From CALFXN01 sp937957815 (GTDB taxonomy: Bacteria; Synergistota; Synergistia; Synergistales; Aminobacteriaceae), in assembly GCA_036788195.1 (NCBI GenBank), contig DAIQNX010000014.1, positions 1-64,000 on the forward strand: DNA of 64,000 nt. The letters are read 5' to 3'. The position numbers and the translations under genes were made by a program. Shown piece by piece: positions 1 to 7,429 of this stretch (position 1 is its first letter; every line of letters starts with the position of its first letter). The notes under the pieces were generated by a model, which saw only the letters and a list, made by a program, of their open reading frames with translations, was not told where the DNA came from and did no database searches.

Positions 1-1091
1 TTCCCTTCAACACGCTCGAACCCGGCTTTCGGGCGCACGCCCGCGAATACGAGGAGGCGGCGCTCCGGGTTCTGCGCTCGGGCTGGTACGTTCTCGGGGA
101 AGAAGTCGCCGCGTTCGAGAGAGAGTATGCGGCGTTCCTCGGCATCCCGCATTGCGTCGGGCTCAACTCGGGGCTCGACGCGCTCGCCCTCGCGGTTCGC
201 GCGCTCGGGATCGGCCCGGGCGACGAGATCATCGTCCAGGCGAACACCTATATCGCGACGGTCCTCGCGATCACGCGAAACGGAGCCGTTCCCGTCTTCG
301 TCGAGCCCGACGGGTTCCACGGCCTCGACCCCGAGAACATCCGCAACGCGCTCTCCCCGCGGACGAAGGCGATCATGGCCGTTCACCTGTACGGACAGCC
401 CTGCGACATGGGGGGAATCCGCGCGGCGGCGGACAAGGAAGGGCTCCCCGTCATCGAGGACTGCGCTCAGAGCCACGGGGCGCTGTGGAACGGCATGCAG
501 ACGGGGACGCTCGGGACGATCGGCTGCTTCAGCTTCTTCCCGACGAAGAACCTTGGAGCCTTCGGCGACGCCGGCGCCCTCGCGACGAAAGACGAACGGA
601 TCGCCGAACGGGTTCGTTCGCTGCGGAATTACGGAAGCCGCGTGAAGTACGTCAACGACGAGGAGGGCATCAACTCCCGCCTCGACGAGATCCAGGCCGC
701 GCTCCTGCGCGTCCGGCTCCGGCATATCGGCGACATCAACGCCGAACGGATCGCCCTCGCGGAACGGTACGATGAAGGCATCCGCTCTCCGTTCGTGAAG
801 AAGCCGGAGATCCGCCCCGGCGCCACACATGTGTTCTATCTCTACGTCATCGAAACGGAGTTCAGGGACCGGCTTCAGGTCTTCCTCGCTGAACGCGGGA
901 TCGGGACGCAGATCCACTATCCGATCCCTCCGCATCTCTCCGGGGTCTACGCGCATCTCGGCCTGGGAGCGGGGAGTTTCCCTAGGGCGGAGCGTCTCGC
1001 GCGGAGCGTCCTGAGCCTCCCCCTGTACAACGGAATGTCGCCCGGAGATGTCGGGATCGTCTGCGACGCGGTCAACGCCTTCAGGCCATGA
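1..1091 (+). CDS. DegT/DnrJ/EryC1/StrS-family sugar aminotransferase (5' end outside window)
   Basis: A PLP-dependent aminotransferase of the nucleotide-sugar type, converting a keto-sugar nucleotide to an amino sugar. The open frame is already running at base 3 and gives about 362 residues, close to the usual 360-380, so only a few N-terminal residues are missing. The PLP lysine lies in the family motif SFFPTKNLGAFGDAGAL, preceded by the acidic stretch VIEDCAQSHGA. The stop overlaps the next start (ATGA). With rmlA and rmlB nearby, a dTDP-linked 3-amino or 4-amino deoxyhexose route (FdtB/QdtB/WecE-like) is likely. The regiospecificity cannot be read from the sequence, and no 3,4-ketoisomerase is seen in the window; it may lie upstream. 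Confidence 0.93.
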   Translation, partial: PFNTLEPGFRAHAREYEEAALRVLRSGWYVLGEEVAAFEREYAAFLGIPHCVGLNSGLDALALAVRALGIGPGDEIIVQANTYIATVLAITRNGAVPVFVEPDGFHGLDPENIRNALSPRTKAIMAVHLYGQPCDMGGIRAAADKEGLPVIEDCAQSHGALWNGMQTGTLGTIGCFSFFPTKNLGAFGDAGALATKDERIAERVRSLRNYGSRVKYVNDEEGINSRLDEIQAALLRVRLRHIGDINAERIALAERYDEGIRSPFVKKPEIRPGATHVFYLYVIETEFRDRLQVFLAERGIGTQIHYPIPPHLSGVYAHLGLGAGSFPRAERLARSVLSLPLYNGMSPGDVGIVCDAVNAFRP

Positions 1092-1786
1092 GGGGGATCT
1101 CCGGGGAGACCGCCCGCCGGCGGCCGACCTCCTTCGTCCTGATGCGCCGGCATGTCACGAAGTTCCTCCGGAGCCTGGGTTCGCGCAAGAACGTCGCGCT
1201 CGCGCGCCTCGGCGCATGGTGGGAGGGGACCGGGATCCGCCTTGGCCGCGGAATCCGCTTCTATCAAGCGACGCGGCTCTGCGGAGACGGGACGATCCGC
1301 ATCGGAGACCGCACGACGATCGGATACCCTATCGGCGGTGGGTTCGCGTCCTCCCGCTGCGAGCTTCAGGCGCGGTTGCCCGAAGCGGTCATCGCAATCG
1401 GAAGCGCCGTCGGAATCAACAACGGATTTCTCGCGATCGCCGTCCGGAACGTCACGATCGGGGACAGGTGCCTGATCGGAAAGGACGTCCAGATTCTCGA
1501 TTTCGACGCGCACGGCGTCGATCCGGACGAGCGCCGGTCGTCGTCGGGCCGCGTATCGCCCGTCGTTCTCGGAGAGAATGTCTGGGTCGGCAACGACGCG
1601 ATCATCCTGAAGGGCGTCCGGATAGGGAGAAACTCGATCGTCGCCGCGGGGTCCGTCGTGACGGGGGGCGAGTACCCGGAGGATTCGATCGTCGGCGGCA
1701 ACCCGGCGCGCGTGATCGGAAGCGTCCGCGTACGAGCGGAAAAGAGGCCGGAGGATGAAACCGATGTTGCTGTCCACGACGATTGA
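1088..1786 (+). CDS. Left-handed beta-helix (hexapeptide repeat) acyltransferase
   Basis: Probable O- or N-acetyltransferase of the NodL/LacA/WcaF type, 232 residues, acting on a surface sugar or sugar nucleotide. Imperfect hexapeptide repeats run from about residue 65 to 210, for example GDGTIRIGDRTTIG, VTIGDRCLIGKDVQI and VGNDAIILKGVRIG. The C-terminal GGNPARVIG signature is typical of this family. The histidine in the DFDAHG segment is the likely catalytic base, by analogy only. The start overlaps the aminotransferase stop by four bases, so the two are translationally coupled. The acceptor is unknown; acetylation of the amino sugar made by the upstream enzyme is a reasonable guess. Confidence 0.9.
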   Translation: MRGISGETARRRPTSFVLMRRHVTKFLRSLGSRKNVALARLGAWWEGTGIRLGRGIRFYQATRLCGDGTIRIGDRTTIGYPIGGGFASSRCELQARLPEAVIAIGSAVGINNGFLAIAVRNVTIGDRCLIGKDVQILDFDAHGVDPDERRSSSGRVSPVVLGENVWVGNDAIILKGVRIGRNSIVAAGSVVTGGEYPEDSIVGGNPARVIGSVRVRAEKRPEDETDVAVHDD

Positions 1787-2315
1787 CGGTTTGTTCCTCC
1801 GGGAACTGCGGATGGACGACTTCGACGGATTCTCCTCCTGGCAGCACGATCCGGAGATCGCACGATGCTTCGCCTTCACGCGGACGCCGCGCACTCCGGA
1901 CGAAACGAGGCGCGTTCTCGCGGAGATCGTCGGGGGCGCGCACCCGGAGTCGGTCCATCTCGCGATCGTCCTGACGGAGCCGAAGACGCGGGGCGAGTCG
2001 TTCGTCGGCGTCGTGAGCCTCAAGAACCGTCACTCGATCGACCTGCACGCGGAGTTCGCGATCGTGATCGGGGCGAGGGCGCACATGGGAAAGGGGTACG
2101 GCAAAGCCGCCGCGCGGCGGATGTGCCTCTACGGATTCGAGGCGCTTTGCCTGCGCAAGATCTACCTCAACGTCATCGCCGACAACGTCCGGGCCGTGAG
2201 GCTCTACGAGGAACTCGGATTCCGGTTCGAGGGAAAATTCCGGGAGCATTTCTTCAGGGACGGCGTCTGGAACGATCTCCTCTGGTATTCCGTCTTCCCC
2301 GGCGAGCTTCGCTGA
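1755..2315 (+). CDS. GNAT-family N-acetyltransferase (RimJ/RimL or PseH-like)
   Basis: A 186-residue GNAT acetyltransferase. The acetyl-CoA binding loop is seen as MGKGYGKAAARR near residue 115, followed by the later family motif NVRAVRLYEELGF. It overlaps the preceding hexapeptide gene by 32 bases. In sugar clusters such enzymes N-acetylate amino-sugar nucleotides (as PseH or WecD do), which fits the aminotransferase two genes upstream. A RimJ/RimL protein-modifying role is the alternative. The gene converges on rmlA. A hairpin with 8-bp arms at 2329-2336 and 2351-2358 lies in the 51-base gap but has no T-run. Confidence 0.88.
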   Translation: MKPMLLSTTIDGLFLRELRMDDFDGFSSWQHDPEIARCFAFTRTPRTPDETRRVLAEIVGGAHPESVHLAIVLTEPKTRGESFVGVVSLKNRHSIDLHAEFAIVIGARAHMGKGYGKAAARRMCLYGFEALCLRKIYLNVIADNVRAVRLYEELGFRFEGKFREHFFRDGVWNDLLWYSVFPGELR

Positions 2316-2366
2316 GGAATTCCCTCCTGCGCCGTTCGCGGGCTCCCGGAAACGGCGCGTCGCCTC

Positions 2367-3089
2367 TTATTGCCGCCGGGGGAAGAAGAGCCTGTTCGCC
2401 TCGTGGTACGACTCGAACGTCCCCGTGTCCATCCAGCGGCCGCGCACGAAGTCGTATCGAAGTTCTCCGAGTTCGATGTATCTGTTGTTGATCGTCGTGA
2501 TCTCGTACTCGCCGCGCGCCGACGGCCGGCTCTCCCGGATGAAGCCGAAGACGCGGCTGTCGTAGATGTAGGCGCCGACGACGGCGAAGTTGCTCTTCGG
2601 GTGTTCGGGTTTCTCCTGGATCTCGATGATGTTCCGCTCGTCGAGCGCCGCGATGCCGAAGTGGACGGGTTCGTCCACTTCGGTGAGCATGACGCGGGCC
2701 CCGCGTTCGTCCTGTTCGGTCCGGAAGTGGTCGACGAAATAGTCTACGGGGTTCTCGAACATGTTGTCTCCGAGCAGGACGAGAACGCTCTCGCAGCCGA
2801 CGAACGACTCCGCCCGGCGCAACGCGTCGGCGATCCCCCTGGCCTCGTCCTGGACGCTGTACGACAGGTCGAGCCCGAACTCCGAACCGCTCCCGAGACA
2901 GCTCACGATCTGCCCCATGTGTTCCGAACTCGTGACGACGCGGACCTCGTCGACGCCGCACGCCTTCATGTTCCGCAGCGGGTTGTAGATCATCGGTTCG
3001 GTCCCGATCGGCAGCAGGTGCTTGTTCAGCGTCTTCGTGAGCGGGTAGAGCCGGGTCCCCTTTCCTCCTGCGAGGATGACTCCCTTCAT
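2367..3089 (-). CDS. rmlA: Glucose-1-phosphate thymidylyltransferase, short form
   Basis: Makes dTDP-glucose from glucose-1-phosphate and dTTP, the first step of dTDP-deoxysugar synthesis. The product starts MKGVILAGGKGTRLYPLTK, the nucleotide-binding signature, and includes LLGDNMF and WMDTGTFESY, typical of RmlA. It has 240 residues, about 50 fewer than the enterobacterial enzyme, and lacks most of the C-terminal helical region; short forms of this kind exist in other bacteria. The start at 3089 overlaps the rmlB stop (ATGA). A longer in-frame extension to 3203 exists but would overlap rmlB and adds only non-family residues. Confidence 0.93.
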   Translation of the reverse strand: MKGVILAGGKGTRLYPLTKTLNKHLLPIGTEPMIYNPLRNMKACGVDEVRVVTSSEHMGQIVSCLGSGSEFGLDLSYSVQDEARGIADALRRAESFVGCESVLVLLGDNMFENPVDYFVDHFRTEQDERGARVMLTEVDEPVHFGIAALDERNIIEIQEKPEHPKSNFAVVGAYIYDSRVFGFIRESRPSARGEYEITTINNRYIELGELRYDFVRGRWMDTGTFESYHEANRLFFPRRQ

Positions 3090-4195
3090 GCGCGTAGCGC
3101 CCCCTTCTCTCCGGAGGCCCCGTCGCCGAGCCCCCGGCGTTCCGTCCCGTCGGAGTGTCGCGACAGGATCGCCGCCACCCAGTCCCCGTTCGTCAGATAC
3201 CAATCGATCGTCTTCTCCATGCCGCTCTCGAACGTCTCAAGCGGGTTCCACCCCAGATCGTTCCGGATCTTCGTCGCGTCGATCGCGTAGCGCCGGTCGT
3301 GCCCCGGACGGTCGGCGACGAACGCGATCTGCTCGCGGCGGCTTCGTCCGTCCGGGCGGGGGCGGAGCCGGTCGAGGATGTCGCAGAGCAGGTGGACGAT
3401 GTCGATGTTCCGGCGTTCGGACGATCCGCCGATGTTGTAGGTTTCGCCCGTGCGACCGCGCTCCATGGCGGTCAGGAGCGCCCGGCAGTGGTCCTCGACG
3501 TAGAGCCAGTCGCGGACGTTCTTCCCGTCGCCGTAGACCGGAAGCGTCTTCCCGTCAAGAGCCCTGAGGATCGTGAGCGGGATGAGTTTCTCGGGGAACT
3601 GGCGCGGGCCGTAGTTGTTCGAACAGTTCGTCGTGACCGTCGGGAGGCCGTAGGTGTGATGGTACGCGCGGACGATGTGGTCCGAAGAGGCCTTCGAGGC
3701 CGAGTACGGGGAATTCGGCGCGTAGGGCGTCTCCTCCGTGAAGAGGTCGGTCTCTCCGAGCGAGCCGTAGACCTCGTCCGTCGAGACGTGAAGGAAGCGG
3801 AATGCCCGCTTCGCATCGTCGCCGAGGGACGTCCAGTGACGCCGCACGGCTTCGAGCAGCCGGAACGTCCCGACGACGTTCGTCTCGATGAACGTGGCCG
3901 GGCCGTCGATCGATCGGTCGACGTGACTCTCGGCGGCGAGGTTGAAAACGCCGTCCGGCCTGTGTTCGTCCAGGAGGCGTCCGACGAGGCCGGAGTCCGC
4001 GATGTCGCCCCGGACGAAGAGATGCCCTCCGCCCGGCGTGAGCGGGGGAAGACTTTCCAGCGAGGCGAGGTTGCCCGCATAGGTGAGCGCGTCGAGCGTG
4101 ACGACCCGGCAGCCGTTCCGGACGAGGAAATGAACCAGGTTGCTGCCGATGAAGCCGGCGCCCCCGGTGACCAGGTACGTTTTGCGTTCGTTCAT
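3086..4195 (-). CDS. rmlB: dTDP-glucose 4,6-dehydratase
   Basis: Converts dTDP-glucose to dTDP-4-keto-6-deoxyglucose. It is an extended short-chain dehydrogenase with the NAD-binding motif VTGGAGFIGSNLV at the N terminus, the substrate loop AAESHVDRSIDGP, the catalytic STDEVYG, and YSASKASSDH with the active Tyr-x-x-x-Lys. The chosen ATG at 4195 gives 369 residues and has an AAAGGAG ribosome site 8 bases upstream; an in-frame ATG at 4225 lacks one. It is co-directional with rmlA, with which it overlaps by four bases. Its product would feed the upstream DegT aminotransferase. Confidence 0.95.
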   Translation of the reverse strand: MNERKTYLVTGGAGFIGSNLVHFLVRNGCRVVTLDALTYAGNLASLESLPPLTPGGGHLFVRGDIADSGLVGRLLDEHRPDGVFNLAAESHVDRSIDGPATFIETNVVGTFRLLEAVRRHWTSLGDDAKRAFRFLHVSTDEVYGSLGETDLFTEETPYAPNSPYSASKASSDHIVRAYHHTYGLPTVTTNCSNNYGPRQFPEKLIPLTILRALDGKTLPVYGDGKNVRDWLYVEDHCRALLTAMERGRTGETYNIGGSSERRNIDIVHLLCDILDRLRPRPDGRSRREQIAFVADRPGHDRRYAIDATKIRNDLGWNPLETFESGMEKTIDWYLTNGDWVAAILSRHSDGTERRGLGDGASGEKGALRA

Positions 4196-4271
4196 GAGAG
4201 ACACTCCTTTACGGCCGTATCGCACCGTGAGCGTACGGATGGTGCAGCGCCCGCTCTGTCATGAGAGACGG

Positions 4272-5264
4272 TCAGCGCAGTCCGCCCGCCGGGCCGGACC
4301 AGAAACGGCGGATTCTGCCTTTCAACGTGAAGTTCCTCTCCGGCTGAAGCGTTACGGGAATCCGCTCTGTTCCGGACGTCGATGGAAGCGCCCGGAACAG
4401 CGAGACGATCGTCGGAAAAAGATTATACCGGTTCAGAACGAGGTCGCGCGCCTCTTCGAGGAGCGGAAGCGCCCGCTCGAACGTCCCCGCAGCGATTGTA
4501 TCGCGGATTGTCCGCAACGCCTCGCTGGGATTCCCGATATCGATCCGGACGAACGATCCGGTGGGGAAGTACTTCTCGATGTTCGTGCAGCCCCAGTAGA
4601 ACGGAAACGCCCCGCCGAGGTAGGCGTCGGCGAGTTTTTCCGTCCAGTAGTCCGGGCATTCGGAATTTTCGAGGACGATGTGATAGCGGTAGGGCAGGAT
4701 GGCGTCCCGCTTGCAGACGGCTTCCCGGGCGCGGCCCCTGCCGAAGATGTCGAGACCGGGGATTCCGGACCGTTCGAGTTCCGTGACGAATTCGTCCCTC
4801 TTCCGGTGACCGTCGCGTTTTCGTTTGGCCGAACAGACGATGGAGATGCTCCGCTCTTTCCTCTCGAAGGGCGAATGTGCAGCGAGCGAATCGTAACACT
4901 CGACGAAACGCTCCGCTCCCGAGGCCTCGAAAAAACGCCCGTAGTGCCACGGGAGCGCCTGCTGGTCCCGGATAACCCCAGAACCGCGGATGTCGTGGCA
5001 CGTGAGCACGCGGGCGAACTGAGCGAGGTACTCCGGGCGGTACGTCTTGATCATCGGGGGCTCCCCCGTGATCAGGAGCGTCCGGTCCGGAGGGCAGAGA
5101 GTCGTCGTCTCTTCGGGGACCTCCTCGTACACAACCCAAGCGTCGGCCTCGAGCGTTCCGGACCGATCGACGAGGAAGGACACGTCGTCCCATTCCCCGG
5201 ACGATCCAGGGGTCTGCATGACGAGGGGCCAGGACGCGGAGGGGGTCGTGAGACGGACGATCAT
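4272..5264 (-). CDS. Glycosyltransferase family 10 (alpha-1,3-fucosyltransferase-like)
   Basis: A 330-residue protein whose C-terminal half carries the GT10 acceptor/donor motif: LENSECPDYWTEKLADAY followed by GGAFPFYWGCTNI, close to the ENS..DY.TEK...A...G..P.Y.G pattern of FucT enzymes. GT10 enzymes transfer fucose from GDP-fucose, usually to N-acetylglucosamine or glucose in LPS or glycans. No GDP-fucose synthesis genes are in the window. The start at 5264 overlaps the stop of the upstream methyltransferase-like gene (ATGA). A related donor sugar is possible. Confidence 0.85.
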   Translation of the reverse strand: MIVRLTTPSASWPLVMQTPGSSGEWDDVSFLVDRSGTLEADAWVVYEEVPEETTTLCPPDRTLLITGEPPMIKTYRPEYLAQFARVLTCHDIRGSGVIRDQQALPWHYGRFFEASGAERFVECYDSLAAHSPFERKERSISIVCSAKRKRDGHRKRDEFVTELERSGIPGLDIFGRGRAREAVCKRDAILPYRYHIVLENSECPDYWTEKLADAYLGGAFPFYWGCTNIEKYFPTGSFVRIDIGNPSEALRTIRDTIAAGTFERALPLLEEARDLVLNRYNLFPTIVSLFRALPSTSGTERIPVTLQPERNFTLKGRIRRFWSGPAGGLR

Positions 5265-5869
5265 CGAGGCGGTGTTGAGGGGACGATGCGGATGATGTCC
5301 TCGGACACCGAGAACGAAGAACCGCGGAACAGTTGAGCGGCCAGAGCCTCCATCCGCCCGAGTCCGGGATAGGCCGGATCCGTTCCGAAACACCTGGCGT
5401 CATCGACAAGGATGACATGGTCCTTTCTCGAATGGCCCGCGATTGCGTGAAGCTCGCGGAGAACGGGCGTGTCTTCGGAGCCCCGCGCGGTGTCGCCCCG
5501 GGAGTAGTGCGCGTCCAGCCAGAAGAGACACCGCTGGTCGCCGGCGATCTCGAGGATGTCGCGAAGGCGGTCGCCGCTGTCTCCCTGAAACAGAAAGACC
5601 TTCGGGTCCGATTGGAATCGGGCGCAGGCCTTCCGGTAGAGGTCTTCCCCGAGTTCGATGGAATACAGGCGATCGAAATACGGCCTCACGGCCCGCAGGG
5701 TTCGCCCTTCGTACGTTCCGGTTTCGACGAGGACGCGGATTCCGGCTTCCGTGGCGTAGCGGATGATCGTTCCCTGCTTGACGGCGTTCGGGGGCGGAAG
5801 GGGACATCCTTCCGACCGCCATCGCAGTCGGACCGCCGTTTCGTGAATGCGCCGCACGACATCGAACAT
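5261..5869 (-). CDS. SAM-dependent methyltransferase-like protein of the polysaccharide cluster
   Basis: About 202 residues with a Rossmann methyltransferase pattern: VLVETGTYEGRTLRAV (motif I-like), LYSIELGEDLY (motif II) and CLFWLDAHYSRG, where the WLDAHYS segment resembles class I methyltransferases found in glycan clusters. No target can be assigned. Two ATGs are possible. 5869 has AGGAG nine bases upstream and is preferred; 5878 sits directly after that AGGAG and would add three residues. The ribosome site overlaps the stop of the upstream gene, and the end overlaps the GT10 start, so the three genes are coupled. Confidence 0.75.
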   Translation of the reverse strand: MFDVVRRIHETAVRLRWRSEGCPLPPPNAVKQGTIIRYATEAGIRVLVETGTYEGRTLRAVRPYFDRLYSIELGEDLYRKACARFQSDPKVFLFQGDSGDRLRDILEIAGDQRCLFWLDAHYSRGDTARGSEDTPVLRELHAIAGHSRKDHVILVDDARCFGTDPAYPGLGRMEALAAQLFRGSSFSVSEDIIRIVPSTPPR

Positions 5870-5883
5870 TCGCAGCATCTCCT

Positions 5884-6849
5884 CTAGGCCCCGTCGATCG
5901 GAGGCGTTCCGTTTCCGCGCACTCCCGTTCCGAAAAACAGCGCGACCGATTCCCGAAGTCGCCGCGCACAACGCTTCATGTCTGCGACAAACAAACGCCT
6001 CCGCAGGACGCGGCGCAGAGGAAGAGCGGATGTCGCGTCGTTCCAGCGAAGACGCTCCGCGTGCATATATTCCGCGTTGCGGCGTTTCACCTTCAAATAC
6101 CCGGGAGATGATACCATGATCGCCTCGGCGGCCTCAATCGGAATCGGGTGGTCGTGCCCGGCGGTGTAGAGCGTGGGCCAGCGTTCGGGATCTGCGGGAT
6201 CCGGCGCGAGCCAGAACGTCGCCGGCAGTCCGTGACGGACCCGCAGGACGCTCACGATCGACTGGTCCTGCCGGTGGGTTGATCTGGAGCCTCCGATGAT
6301 TCCGGGGTCGGCGGCGTAGCGCATGGCCTCGTCGATGACGGCGCACGCCGGATGGCCGGACAGGTACCCCTGGATTCCCGCGTTGACGAAAAACGCCTCG
6401 CGGTATTCCGGGGCTGACGCGTCCATCCCGTCGAGGCATCGCTTCGTCGTGAGGCTGCCGACCCGGGCGAAGGCGTAATCGTACGGACAGACGTTGAAGA
6501 GGCATCCGTCGCGTTCGATAGCGCGGAAGAGCGCATCGAGCGGTCGCACCGCCTCCGTGCCAGCGTCGAGCCAGAGAACCGCCCCTCCGGCTGAGTGGAG
6601 CGTGTCGTGGATTGCGGCGATTTTCCACGCGAAGAGGTCGGGCTCCAGGGCGTGGGCGCAAAAGCGCGGAACGTCGTGAAGCGTCGTCAGCTCGAGCGTC
6701 TCGACGATCCGTCGTTCGACGACGGACAGGCCGAGGTCGTAGACCCGGATGTCGATCCCCTCGGGGTGATGCCGGTGAAGGCTTCCGATGAGATTGACCG
6801 CGCTGCCGAAATACCGGCCGTTCGCGGCGGTGCAGATGACGTGATCCAT
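5884..6849 (-). CDS. Putative GT-A-fold glycosyltransferase, DUF1647-like
   Basis: A 321-residue protein without a signal peptide. The N terminus (DHVICTAANGRYFGSAVNLI) resembles GT8/GT-A type transferases. The segment FAWKIAAIHDTLHSAGGAV followed by LWLDAGTE has the WK...I......WLD pattern seen in DUF1647-like proteins, where the aspartate may be metal-binding. The C terminus is rich in arginine (LPLRRVLRRRLF). It is the first gene of the minus-strand polysaccharide group, 95 bases below a good sigma-70 promoter. The glycosyltransferase call rests on motif resemblance and context. Confidence 0.6.
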   Translation of the reverse strand: MDHVICTAANGRYFGSAVNLIGSLHRHHPEGIDIRVYDLGLSVVERRIVETLELTTLHDVPRFCAHALEPDLFAWKIAAIHDTLHSAGGAVLWLDAGTEAVRPLDALFRAIERDGCLFNVCPYDYAFARVGSLTTKRCLDGMDASAPEYREAFFVNAGIQGYLSGHPACAVIDEAMRYAADPGIIGGSRSTHRQDQSIVSVLRVRHGLPATFWLAPDPADPERWPTLYTAGHDHPIPIEAAEAIMVSSPGYLKVKRRNAEYMHAERLRWNDATSALPLRRVLRRRLFVADMKRCARRLRESVALFFGTGVRGNGTPPIDGA

Positions 6850-6950
6850 TATGCAGTGGCCTCCTGTGGGTCCGATACGCTCTCCGGAGAGACGTCATGT
6901 GGCGTCGGGCCCCCGGACGATGCGTTTGCTCTGTCGCCGCTCCACGGGAC

Positions 6951-6979
6951 AGTATCCCGTTTTTCCGGTTGATTGGCAA
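6951..6979 (-). promoter_or_regulatory. Sigma-70 promoter for the minus-strand glycan genes
   Basis: On the minus strand TTGCCA (6974-6979) is followed after 17 bases by GATACT (6951-6956). It would give a transcript with a leader of about 95 bases before the ATG at 6849. The -35 box lies inside the inverted repeat at 6967-6997. Confidence 0.6.
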
Positions 6980-6997
6980 TTGAATTTCCAATCAGCC
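6967..6997. repeat. Inverted repeat overlapping the glycan-gene promoter
   Basis: Ten-base arms GGTTGATTGG (6967-6976) and CCAATCAGCC (6988-6997), one G-T mismatch, 11-base A/T-rich spacer. The repeat covers the -35 box of the minus-strand promoter, so it could be a repressor operator in the divergent region before the SLH porin. No known operator consensus is recognised. Apart from this and the two promoters, I see no gene in 6850-7429. Confidence 0.45.
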
Positions 6998-7094
6998 GGG
7001 GACCGTGGTCATGATTCCGATATTCGGACAGGAGGGCAGTCGATCGAAATCGACCCGTTGCGGGCATTGGTTCGCCGATTTTCGAAAAACCTGC

Positions 7095-7123
7095 TTGCAC
7101 GTCGCAAAGGCGTGTAGTATACT
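7095..7123 (+). promoter_or_regulatory. Sigma-70 promoter for the SLH porin
   Basis: TTGCAC (7095-7100), 17-base spacer, TATACT (7118-7123): a near-consensus promoter. The expected start of transcription is about 7130, leaving a leader of about 300 bases before the porin ATG. Confidence 0.75.
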
Positions 7124-7129
7124 CCACGT

Positions 7130-7429
7130 CGGTTATATGGGGGATAGGGACATACGCAATTTTACATAGAGCCCATCATCCCGCAAGGTTCCTTGACAAT
7201 ATAACCTTGGATCTTGCTTCTGTATCCGCGGGGACTCCCGATGGCGCGAAAGGAGGTGCAACCCCCGAGCCACAAAGGACGAGCGGATTTGGAAGGCGGA
7301 CCCGAGAACGACAAAGCGACGGGATGCGAGGAAAAAGGAAACGAGGATACTTTTCCCGGACCCCCCGGAGCGGAAGAGTTCGACGGCCGCGAATATATAT
7401 CATATTTCAACCAAGGGGGTTACACAATA
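7130..7429 (+). promoter_or_regulatory. Long structured 5' leader of the SLH porin mRNA
   Basis: The first bases of the predicted transcript, GGTTATAT (7131-7138), are exactly complementary to ATATAACC (7199-7206). They would close a 5'-terminal structure that includes a small AAGG/CCTT hairpin. Further on, 7249-7258 is AAAGGAGGTG, a perfect anti-anti-SD match with no start codon at a usable distance. A second hairpin (CTTTTCC with GGAAGAG) lies near 7350-7380. The start is served by AAGGGGGT eight bases before the ATG. No known riboswitch class is recognised. A stabilising leader for an abundant mRNA is the simplest reading. Confidence 0.55.

Noticed and set aside
7230..7330. Possible riboswitch in the SLH porin leader
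   Set aside because: I compared by eye with c-di-GMP, SAM, fluoride, guanidine and yybP-type patterns and found none of their conserved cores.
7214..7429. In-frame 72-codon extension of the SLH porin
   Set aside because: The signal peptide must be N-terminal, and the ATG at 7430 has its own ribosome site; the extension is polar leader sequence.
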